Below are positions 49,613 through 59,800 of a stretch of DNA of 64,000 bases, in pieces. Below the pieces are notes generated by a model. That model saw only the letters and a list, made by a program, of their open reading frames with translations, ran no database searches and was not told the DNA's origin. Each line of letters begins with the position of its first letter. Position 1 is the stretch's first letter. This DNA is from Coturnix japonica (taxonomy: Eukaryota; Chordata; Aves; Galliformes; Phasianidae), in NCBI RefSeq assembly GCF_001577835.2, contig NC_029520.1, forward strand, positions 52,201,483 through 52,265,482, written 5' to 3'. The translations under genes and the position numbers were made by a program.

Positions 49613-50186
49613 CAGCCCATAGTCGTGCATGGGAGCTGCAGGAGGTTCAGCCCTGCACGGGGGGGATGCGCTGCTCAATGTGCTGCTGCAGCCAGCAGTG
49701 CTCGTGGGCTGGGAATGACCCCCGTTGTGTTCTCCGTGCCCATCAGGTGTAGCTCCCAGCAGGGCCCCGTGTTGTTTTGTACTCTGGGATCTTTGTAATA
49801 CAAACCTTTTCTACCCTCACGAGCTGGTTCCTTCAGTGCTGTGCTGCTCAGTCCCGCTGTGTAACGGTGACGGCCCCGGCAGCTCCCGGCGCTGCTGCCT
49901 GAAGGTTCCTCGCTCCTCAACTCGTGTTTTAAACGTTCCCGTTCCGTTCTGTGTTATTAAATGCTGAACCCTCCGTCTGTGTGCGCTGTTCAATCGTTAC
50001 GGATCATACACCCGCTGATGATCCGCCACCCCCCGCCCGCGTCTCGGTGCCGCAGCTCCGCGGTTCCCGGTGCAGCAGATCTTATATCGGATCATATCGG
50101 CTCGGCTCGTAGCGGCGCATCGCATTCCCGGTCCGGCCGCTCCCCCCGTCCCGTCCCGTCCCGCCCCGCCGGAAGCCGCTCTCAAA
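49613..50186. other. LRR1 3' UTR and MGAT2 upstream region
   Basis: Two candidate LRR1 poly(A) signals are visible: the variant AATACA at 49,797-49,802 and ATTAAA at 49,956-49,961, the latter followed by a GT-rich stretch. From about 50,000 the DNA becomes CpG-island, with an ETS-type CCGGAAG at 50,169-50,175, and then leads into MGAT2. No RPL36AL-like coding sequence is present on either strand, unlike in mammals. Confidence 0.65.
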
Positions 50187-51650
50187 ATGGCGTCTGCGTT
50201 GTCCAATCGGGAGGCGCTGGCGCTGCCCGTGTCGCCCTATGGCGGCCGGCGACGTGTGCCCGTGGGTTGGCGGCGTGGCGCACACGCGCGGAGCGGGGAC
50301 CGGGAGCGGCGTTGCCGGCGGCATCGCGGCCGCCGGCGGCGGGAGGATGAGGCTGCGGATCTACAAGCGGAAGGTGCTGCTGCTGGCGCTGGCGCTGCTG
50401 GGCTGCGCGCTGGTGCTGTGGGGCGGCGGGGGGACGGGCGGGCGGCGGAGGCGGCAGCGGCAGCAGCTGCAGCAGCTCCAGCCGCGGGGCGGCACCGGGG
50501 ACCCGCCGCGGGTCAGCGAAGCGCCGCGCCGCCCCGACAACGCCTCGGCCGCGGCCTCCGGCGCCGCCCCGACCGCGGGCGCCGAGAACGGGACGCTGAG
50601 CCGCCGCTCGCTCGTGTACCGCCTCAACTTCGACCAGCCGCTGCGCAACGCGGGGCGCTTCCCGGCCCGGCCCGGCGGCCCCGACGTGGTGCTGGTGGTG
50701 CAGGTGCACGATCGCGCCGAGCACCTGCGGCTGCTGCTCGAGTCGCTGCGGCGCGCGCCGGGCGTGGAGAACGCGCTGCTGGTGCTGAGCCACGACCTGT
50801 GGGACGACGAGCTGAACCGGCTGGCGGCCGACGTGGACTTCTGCCCCGTGCTGCAGGTCTTCTTCCCGTTCAGCGTCCAGCTCTACCCGCGCGAGTTCCC
50901 CGGCCACGACCCCCGCGACTGTCCCCGCGACGTGGGCAGAGCGGCGGCGCTGCGCCTGGGCTGCATCAACGCCGAGTTCCCCGACTCGTTCGGCCACTAC
51001 CGCGAGGCGCGGTTCTCGCAGACCAAGCACCACTGGTGGTGGAAGCTGCACTTCGTGTGGGAGCGCGTGCGGGCGCTGCGGGAGCACGACGGGCCCGTGG
51101 TGTTCCTGGAGGAGGACCATTACCTGGCGCCCGACTTCTACCACGTGCTGAAGCGGCTGTGGGCGCTGCGGCAGCGCGACTGCCCCGACTGCCAGCTGCT
51201 CTCGCTGGGCTCCTACGCGTTGGGCCGAGGCGGCTTCGCCGGCCGCGCCGACAAGGCCGAGGTGAAGACGTGGAAGTCCACGGAGCACAACATGGGCATG
51301 GCCTTCGGCAGAGACACCTACCGGCAGCTCATCGAGTGCACGGACGCCTTCTGCACCTACGACGACTACAACTGGGACTGGACGCTGCAGCACTTGACTG
51401 TCTCGTGTCTTCCAAAGTTCTGGAAGGTGCTGGTGCCCGAAATCCCCCGCGTGTTCCACACGGGAGACTGCGGGATGCACCACAAGAAGTCGTGCCGGCC
51501 GGGCTCACAGAGTGCCAAAATCGACTCCCTGCTGAGCAGCAACCAGCAGTTCCTGTTCCCCGAGACCATGAGCGTCAGCAAAAGGTTCTCCATGGCGCCG
51601 CTGTCCCCTCACGTCAAGAACGGGGGCTGGGGGGACATTCGGGACCATGA
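50000..51650. promoter_or_regulatory. CpG island over MGAT2 promoter and coding region
   Basis: Very high GC and dense CpG from about 50,000 to 51,650, covering the presumed promoter and nearly the whole single exon. This composition explains the long overlapping open frames on both strands. Confidence 0.75.
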
Positions 51651-51681
51651 ACTCTGTAAGAGTTACCGCCGCCTCCAGTGA
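50347..51681 (+). CDS. MGAT2: Alpha-1,6-mannosyl-glycoprotein 2-beta-N-acetylglucosaminyltransferase (GnT-II)
   Basis: MGAT2 transfers GlcNAc from UDP-GlcNAc to the alpha-1,6 mannose arm, the committing step to complex N-glycans, in the medial Golgi. It is a single uninterrupted exon of 444 aa (human 447). Layout: a short cytosolic MRLRIYKRK, a type II membrane anchor at residues 10-25, a low-complexity Arg/Gln/Pro/Gly/Ala stem to about 80 with N-glycosylation sequons NAS and NGT, then the GT16 catalytic domain. The metal-binding EED motif is E255-E256-D257 (in VVFLEEDHYLAPDF). The C-terminus NGGWGDIRDHELCKSYRRLQ is the family end. The start at 50,347 matches the family N-terminus and has A at -3. 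An in-frame ATG at 50,239 would add 36 residues before the anchor. No transfer or decay signs; the high GC3 fits the CpG island. Confidence 0.98.
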   Translation: MRLRIYKRKVLLLALALLGCALVLWGGGGTGGRRRRQRQQLQQLQPRGGTGDPPRVSEAPRRPDNASAAASGAAPTAGAENGTLSRRSLVYRLNFDQPLRNAGRFPARPGGPDVVLVVQVHDRAEHLRLLLESLRRAPGVENALLVLSHDLWDDELNRLAADVDFCPVLQVFFPFSVQLYPREFPGHDPRDCPRDVGRAAALRLGCINAEFPDSFGHYREARFSQTKHHWWWKLHFVWERVRALREHDGPVVFLEEDHYLAPDFYHVLKRLWALRQRDCPDCQLLSLGSYALGRGGFAGRADKAEVKTWKSTEHNMGMAFGRDTYRQLIECTDAFCTYDDYNWDWTLQHLTVSCLPKFWKVLVPEIPRVFHTGDCGMHHKKSCRPGSQSAKIDSLLSSNQQFLFPETMSVSKRFSMAPLSPHVKNGGWGDIRDHELCKSYRRLQ

Positions 51682-51805
51682 GGAGCACAGTGCAGCCTTC
51701 TCCTGTTTGAACTGCCCCGTCCCTTTTACAGACGCACACACACGTGTGTCGAGAGAAAAACAAACTAAAACCGAGCATTTATGAGTTGGTTTCTGCTTTA
51801 ATATG

Positions 51806-51811
51806 AATAAA
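51806..51811 (+). terminator. MGAT2: MGAT2 poly(A) signal, proximal
   Basis: AATAAA 125 bases after the stop, followed by a GT-rich stretch. A second AATAAA at 52,151-52,156 could give a longer 3' UTR, so alternative polyadenylation is possible. Confidence 0.75.
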
Positions 51812-52150
51812 CGTTCATGTCAAAGGTGTCCCAGAACGTTCATCTGTCGTGTGCGGAGCTCAGCAGCCGGGCTGCAGGAGCAGCATGGATGGCTGCTGTG
51901 TGCTGTGCTCCGTGCTGTGCTCAGCTGCAGGAGGATGAGGAGGAGGAAGCTCTGCTGGAAGCACACACTGCGGTGCTCACTGTTCACCTCGGCTCCTTGT
52001 TCTGCACCACGTCCCGTGTGCTGCATTGCCTCCCTGCGACCCGCGGTGCCGGGCGGTCGGCCGCGTGTTGGTGAATATATGAAGGATAAAAGAAATCATT
52101 GTTTTTACTACGATGTAGATAAATATATACAGGTTTTTTAGTTCCGCCAA

Positions 52151-52156
52151 AATAAA
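52151..52156 (+). terminator. MGAT2: MGAT2 poly(A) signal, distal candidate
   Basis: AATAAA followed by a T-rich GTTGTTTTGT stretch, a good downstream element. It would give a 3' UTR of about 490 nt. Confidence 0.55.
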
Positions 52157-52179
52157 ATTCAGTTGTTTTGTAATGCTGG

Positions 52180-53816
52180 AGTTGTTCATTATCCCCAAAA
52201 GGTGACGGTCCCTTGTGTTGCTGTGGAGCCGGGATACAGGGCGGTGTCCATTGAACTCTGCTGTGGTTTTAATGAGTGGCTGTAATTGAGGTAGAATAGA
52301 ACAACAGCTGTGTGATGCCCCCAGCTTGCACTGGAGCAAATACAAACGGTGTGAGGTGGGAGCAGTGCTGGGCGATGGAAGGGGCTGAATGGAGGTGGGA
52401 GCAGCAGAGCCCTTCGTTAACACTGAGCACTCATCAGTCTGCGTTAAGGTGATGGCACAGCACTGCTGGCAGCAGGGAGGTTGTGTGGGACATGAGCATG
52501 GAAGCAAATGAAGCTGTGGGTGAAGGAGGCAGAGGGACTTATGGTACGTCTTATGTTGAGGGAATGTGAAAACTCAACTTCCTTTCTCATGGGATGGGAT
52601 AGAGCTGGTGTTATGAGACCAGTGACAAGAGCTCCCTGTGCACAGGGTCATGGGCAGCGCTGCCCTTCTGCTTTAGGCTGTGAGTGTGTCACCTACGTGC
52701 TCCTTCCAGAGCAAGCCAAGCTCTGTGAAACAGTCCAAATAATACAAACTGTTCACTCTGCACGTGCCATGATTAACTGCGTTTCTGTTACGGGTAATTT
52801 GAGTGCCAAGACTTTGTATGAGCTGTGGTACTGGCTCCATTTCACAGTGCCACGGTCAGGGCTGATGCTGAGAACAGCAGTGCAGGCTGTGTTGGCTCAT
52901 CCCATCCCTCCACTGTGGGCTCCCCTCTCCTGCACAGCCCCCACCCCCAGGGCTGCCGTCCCTATGGACTTGTGCTGCACCGTGGGGGTGATTCCAGAGC
53001 AGCTGTGAACCACGTCCCATTTCACTGCGTTCTGAGAGCTGTGGTCTCGTTCGACTCAAAAAGCAGAAGCGGTCAGAACAGGAATTGAAAGTTTACTGCA
53101 GATTTGTTCTCCTGGTTATTGCACTTCGGGGAGGAGGAGCCTGCAGCGTGCTGCACTCACAGCACATCTCATCTGGATGAAGGGAATCAGCTCCAGACGT
53201 CGCCTGCGCTGAGCGGACAGCCACAAGACAGCATGGTTTTATTGTACGGTTGTGTTTGTTCAGCTGACAGACGGGGCTGTGCTTGGATGCTGCATCGCTG
53301 AAAACATGTACTAGGACGGAATATGCGGTATAAATGCTAATTATTTCTAGGAGACTAATTAGAACTTCTCCGTGTAATTAGGAATTTCATTTGATTGCTA
53401 GAACTCGGCGGCTGCCTAATCCTGCAGTTATCACAAAATGAAGGGTTTGAGCAAATGATGAACACTGTTCATTTCTAGGTGGACTAAACACAGCGGCTCC
53501 TGAGGGAGCCATTAGGAGGAGGATATACAACTACTCTGTGTAATTTGGCAACACATTAAGAAAGTTACATAAACAATAAAGAGGCACCGTCTTCCAGGAG
53601 CGCGGAGCTTCAGCTGCATCGTTCCTGTCCGCAAAATTATTTCAACCCATACGTATGATTAAAGGAAACTTAGACCTATTACCTTCAGAAAGTATTAATG
53701 GCTGAAGTATTCTTCGTCTGACAGATTAAAGTTTCAGAAAGAACCCAGTTCTGCTTTCAGCCCTGCAGCCACACAAACCAGAGTCAAACAAGAGGAGGAA
53801 ACGCTGGCGTGGCCCC
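52180..53816. other. Convergent MGAT2 - DNAAF2 interval
   Basis: The 3' ends of MGAT2 (plus) and DNAAF2 (minus) face each other. A minus-strand AATAAA (TTTATT at 53,238-53,243) is a candidate DNAAF2 poly(A) signal about 575 nt past its stop. The 53,330-53,720 part is AT-rich with three TAATTA motifs (53,338, 53,356 and 53,375). No CR1 and no exon recognised. Confidence 0.55.
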
Positions 53817-56800
53817 TTAGTCCAGTTCATACAGCACGGAGTTCTGGAAGGCAATGCTGCAGTGTGTGCTGTGGTCTGCAATGCTCTGCACGCTCCCATC
53901 CGCACCCACCTCCTGCAGGAGTGGGGATGCAGCTGTGCTCCCTGCCCCCCCCTCCAGCCCCAGCCCTTCGAATGCCTCATCTAAAGCTTGTTCTTTTCCC
54001 CCGGGTTTGCCAGGAAGTGCTGCACCGGTGTCAGAAGGTTCCTGCTGCAAACAATGCTGTGAACCTCCATCCACTTCTCCTATTGTTTCAGCTGTTACAG
54101 AAGATGTGGCAGCTCGCTGTGTTTCTGCAGGCTGTCCCTCAGCCGTGGCACTGGCAGCACGCTCTGGCTCTGGCTCTGGCTCTACTTGGAGTTGGTCCCC
54201 GTTGTTCTTCACATCAGAGTCTCCTCCTGAGCTGCTCGCTGCTTGTTTGGTTTCATCACGTTCAGAACAGGCTGCTTCCTGCTCCTGGGGAGAAAATACA
54301 TTCATTGTTTAATATCTGAAGCTGACCAGGCAGCCCGTGCTGCTGTGAACTTTCTCCCCCCAGGAAGCAGTCAGTGTGGTGCAGAGGTTTTCCTGATCCC
54401 GTGCAGTGGGAATGAGGGGCCGGGAGGCTCCTCACTTCCTCAGGGTTTCCTCTGCAGTAGGAAACGCTGCTGGGCAGCTTCCACGTGGTCATGGCTTATA
54501 ATGCAATTAACAGAGTGGAAAAAGGCCAGCCACCATGCCCAGGGGTGACAACATCAGCCAAAGGAGCTGAACCCCCACTGCCAGGAGCAGGTTTGAACCT
54601 CACAGTGAGGGACACGACTGTCTTGTTGTCTGAGAACATGGGGACTGGCAACAGGCTGCATTTCTCCATTGGCCTCAGTGAGTTCATCGAGGAATTGCTC
54701 TGTTTGCCTCAGGAGAGGGTGAGATGTGCCACCTGCTGCACCGCCTGCATCACAGCCTCCCTGACCACAGAGCCGTGGCTCACTCTGGTAAGAACCAAAA
54801 GAACTACTTTTATGAGTCTGAGACCCAATTCTTCACAAACAAGATTCTCCAGGTTTTCACTGTCCTTGTGATAAGGCAGAGCACAAAACACTGGCAGCAA
54901 CAGAGCGCACTCTGCCCATCCTAAGGAGCCCTTTGTGTTCTAGTTGAGCTTCCTGCCCAGGTCCCTGAGATAAGCCCAGCTCTGCTTACCAGGCTCCACC
55001 CCAACCTCTGTACAAAGGAAGGACATGGAGCATTCACTTATTTAGTTCAGTGTTAAGGAAGTCCTGGTTTTGTTCAGAAGACACCTGCCCTGATTTGTTT
55101 GCAGGGCGTTGTTGTCACCTGTGTGCACATGGGACTGCTCTAAAGGAGGCACACCAGGTAAATGGTTGGCCACTTTTTCTTTATATATCAGCAAAAGTTA
55201 GTGCATGGATCCCACTGTGTATTCCTGCAAGGTGAAAGAACGTCTCCAGTGATCGCATCACAGCTCCCCTCCTTCCCAGTGAAATATAATGAAGCTTCAG
55301 TCCCTCAGTGACATTAAATGGCAGAAACATGAACCTCTTCCTACAAACTGACACCAGTGCTTACAAACACACCATACACTATAGTTTTCCGTGCTGCATC
55401 AAGACAGCAGTTTCAGTTGAGCTGACGCTCTTCAGCTCAAGTACAGAGATCAGTCAGCAGCACACAGTGCTGCCAGAGCTCCTTACCTTCAGCCTGATCT
55501 GACTTCTGTCCTCAGACACATCGAGCACCTCAATTAACGGCTGAGCTTCCAGGTCCGACTGCGTGCACGAGGAGGGGCACAGAACAGTGTCTAGGAATCC
55601 ATCAACGTTTTCTTCACTGACAAACAACCTCTCCTAAAAGAAAAGAAAGAACAGCTTATGTTCATTCTGTCCCATGTTTCAGAGGTGTTGGAGCAAGAAA
55701 CACATGTGGAACAACACCGGGAGCCCAATTCACATAGCAGCAGTCCCAGCACTCACTTGTGGATATGGATTCTGCACTAAGCTCCTCTCGATTACAAATA
55801 CAAAGGAAAGCAACATGTTTTCTCTCTTTGGATACACGACTCTCATACAGATCTGAGGAACAATTCACAGCAATGCGGTTCTGCTGTCCTCACCTGTCCT
55901 ACCACCAGGGATTTGTTTCAGCTTCTTGCTTCAGTTAAACACCAACACCTTGGGCATTCAGACCTGAAGCCACAGCCATGAAACATGCATGACGGTTTCC
56001 CTTTCATATGCACCTGAGAAGGCTCCTCAGGTCTCCCCTTAGGCACGAGCCAAGAGCAGCTGGGAGAAGCAGAGAGGTGCCCAGGGCTCACACAGGGTAG
56101 GGCAGGTCCTGAGGCTGTCAGCTGCTGTTCAGCAGCAGCTCAAAACACGCTGCCACAGGTTTGAAGATTTCAATCACCTGCCATTAACAAACAGCCCTAA
56201 AACACATCCTGGAGGAGCAGTTTCCTAAGAGTGATGGAGCCCAGAGCTCCTATTAAGGCTGTGGGTAGACAGACCTCAGTCTGCACAGCAAAACCAGTCC
56301 GACCCAGAGGGCTGCATGGGGCAACCACCTTTCCATTCAACACTGAATACTTGAGTTGGAGACAGGAGGAATAAGTAGCAAGGCTTCTGCTGTCACTCAT
56401 ATCCAGAACGTCTCGTTCTGTCATCCCCAGTCATCAGCCCAATGGAGGTTACATCCAATTAGCACCACCACCTCCAGACTGAGCAACAAAGAGGTGCTTC
56501 TGTGCAGTTTTGCCCCCTGCAGATGCAGCCTTATGCACACTCAGATGCTGCACAGTTTCTAAGCTCCAACACTTAACTGTCACCTTAACCACAAAAAATC
56601 TGTGTGGGAAAAATAAAACAGCTCCCTATTACTTTTACTATTTAGTGTAGGAACCGCCACAACATAGAAACTTCTGCAGAGCCTCAACACAACAGGCTCA
56701 GCGTATAGAGGAGGACAAGAAATAACCGCTCATGCTGATGCTTGCACCATTCTGTCTCGCTGCTCCAGGTCCTGTACCAGCTCTGTGCTGAACTCCCACA

Positions 56801-59800
56801 GCCCTGCACTTACACCTCAAGGAAGTACCCAAAGCCTGAAGGCCAGCAGCCTGGAAGGAATCAAAGCAGCAGGTGCTGTTGGCACAAGCAGTGCCATTTG
56901 TTACCAATACAATGACTGTCATTAGTGTGATCAGACAACCAGCAACTGTAATTCAAACTCTGCGTTCACAGCGAGCATATGCCGAGCCATTTCTACTCCT
57001 GCAGATGTTATCAAGGCACAGATTTGGCAAGAAGTGATTCAGCAACGTATTTAAAAACCTGTTTGCTCTGGCCTGTAAACACAGCAGCAAAGGACGAGCC
57101 TCCACGGATGTTTTCAATGACCCTATAGAGAAATTACTGCATCTTAAACTGTTTGTTTTCTGATATCGATGATACTGTCGTAGCAGCTCAGAACTGCATT
57201 TGCTCTTTCCTGTGGCTTTCAGCCGTGCCGTCGCACAGCTGCACTCTGAGCCCTCTGCTCTGCACTGCATCCTCCAGACCCTGACGCAGGCTGCAAGGGT
57301 TTTAAAAGCGGGGCAGGCCTCAGGCTCACAGCATCCAGGCATCTTCTGTGGGGAGAGGCTGGTCCCTGGAGCACATACCTGGACCCACAGGCCCCTCCAT
57401 CTGTAGGGTCCCACTGGCGGAGCTTTGAGGCTCTCAGTTCTGGGGATGGAGGTGCTGAACTGGAGGCTCAGGGCTGGAAACTTCTGTAAGGTTTTAATGA
57501 CTGCAAAGATCCAACAGCTCAAAAAGTGTCTCCATGGGCTTCATCAGTAGGTTAATGTTTCCCGACACAACCACTCTGTGTAAGAACATTATTCCCATAA
57601 TGCAGCTACCAACTCAAAGTTCATCAGACATTTGTTTGCTTTGGAGCAGAAGCGAACTATCATTTGAACAGTTTGGAAAGAGGTTACTTGGGGAAAAAAG
57701 CCAAACAAACAACAGCGACTTTGTTCTGTTCTCCTTTTCCAACCTGGTCTCCCAAAAACCTCCTTAGGGGTCCTCAAGTGCTGAGCCCAAAATTAAGTGA
57801 ACCAAACCCAAACTTCTGCAAACTTTAAACACAACAGGCTCATTTTCTAGCACCATTTTCTAAGATGATGCCATCTAAGAGGTGCCCCGAACCAAGGGAC
57901 ACCAACTCTGTTTAGCAGTTTTGTGACTGAAAATGGTAACACCGATTGAATGTTAAAAGAAAACATCCAACAGCTCAGAACAGCTCGGAACCGGAGGCAG
58001 AACGTAGGTGCAGTAAAGGCAGCAGGGCTGCATCCAAGCTCACAGCTGTGATCCAGCACTGCTGGCTGGATGTGCTGGCACCCCACAGGAGCACGCTGCA
58101 GCAGCAGCTCCATTCCCCAGCTCAGAGCTCTTCCTGATCAGCAGAGCCTGCAAAGGTTTCTTGCACTCCAACAACTCTGCAGGCTGTGCACTCGGTTGCC
58201 CCTCAAACCAACACTGTTTCTCCACCAGAGACCTATGTCTGAGATTGCTGAACACAAGGAAAGCTGAGCAGGGGAGCGGGCCCAGCCACAGCGCCTGGAC
58301 ATAGTCCAGAGGTTGGACACGTGGCAGCAACCAGAGGTTACAGTGCTTCAGCATTATCTAAGGGCTCCTAACAAAGGGAAAAACAGCAAGAGCTTTGACA
58401 GGGTCTCACTGGGCTCTGGTGGGCAGGCCAAGCAGAAATACCACACTGTGTTCAGTAACGCACCCATCAAACACTTCCCCATGAAGACATCGGCATCCCC
58501 ACAGCAGCGAAGCAAAGCTTTGTGTCACTGCACAATTCCCTTTCAGACACCTGTGTTAAGTAACGCTCACAACACTTCTTTCCTGAGCAAAGACATCACA
58601 CAGTAATGAAAAAACGAGTTTCTTTGGTTGCACTGATGGCAGGTGAGGGAAATGAATGGCACACACAAATGCCGATGGGCTGCAATAGTGAGCCAGAGTG
58701 GAGCTGCTGAATATCCTGGCTTGAATTTCTGTTCAGAATCAAACAGGAGAGCAAACACAACACAGCAGCACTCTACAAAGACATGTTTTCAGTAATTTCC
58801 CAACGCCAGCTCTGCTGTCAACTGGGACGTTCCAGAACATGCTGTTCTCAGAAACTTTGCCTGGCAGGCTCACAAACGTTATTGATGGGTATTCAGCTTC
58901 AGCTATTCTTTTTCATTATGTATTTCACAGGCTCTGTTGTCTTAAAATGAAGGCGTTCTCTGGTGGAGGGGTTTCCTCAGTGTGGGCTCTTAGGATTCAG
59001 ATACTCTCTCCTGGAAAAAAGATGGGCAGAAGATGAACACACTGAGGTCTGCACCGGAGCATAACAGCCTGCGACAAACAGAAACATCTGAGCCCCCAAA
59101 ATATCAATCCAAGTCCAAGGTTACGAAATGTCTATTTTTTCATAGGATTTCCGCTCACCATGGTTTGGCCAAGGGGTGAAACTACTCTGAAAGAGAAAGA
59201 AGCAATGGCTGCAACTGCTGATCAGAGAGGTACGGCTCAGGGCTGGCAGAGAGCGATCCATTGTGCAGCAAAGTGGGAACATTGGTGACGTTAAGAGCTA
59301 TCAAATGAAGGAGTCTTTGCAGCGACACATCTGAGGTCTGGGGGGCGGAGGACTGTTGTGCTGCAGAGGTTTGCTGAAAATAAGCACTTGCTTTAGCTGC
59401 GGTGGGAATCCAGACTGCTCAGCATCTATGGAAACTGAGCTCTAAATATACCATCTTTCAGCACAGCCATTCAAGAGGCTCTGCCTTTACAAAAGGAAAC
59501 CCAGTCCTTGAAGTTCTGCTTCAAGAGCGCTGTTCTAAGCGGAGCACGACTCGTTCTTCTTCCATTATCTGCATCAGTCCAATTTCTAAGGAGAAAAGAG
59601 GCCATTGTGGTAAAGGAACTTCAGAAGCAGGCGAGGCAGAGCTGTGCAATTACCAGCACAGCTATCAGTGTGTTGATCTGGGCAGAGGCACGCAGGCGAT
59701 AAAAGTGAAGCAACGTGCTGCAATACATCGCAGCCTGGGGATGGGGCTCTGAAGACACACATTCCGCTCATGCAGCGAGCAATTATCCCAGTGCATTTTG

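Noticed and set aside
50182-51483. 433-codon minus-strand and 526-codon plus-strand (50,070-51,650) frames over MGAT2
   Set aside because: Both are off-frame shadows of the CpG-island exon. Only the 50,347 frame has the membrane anchor, EED motif and family ends.
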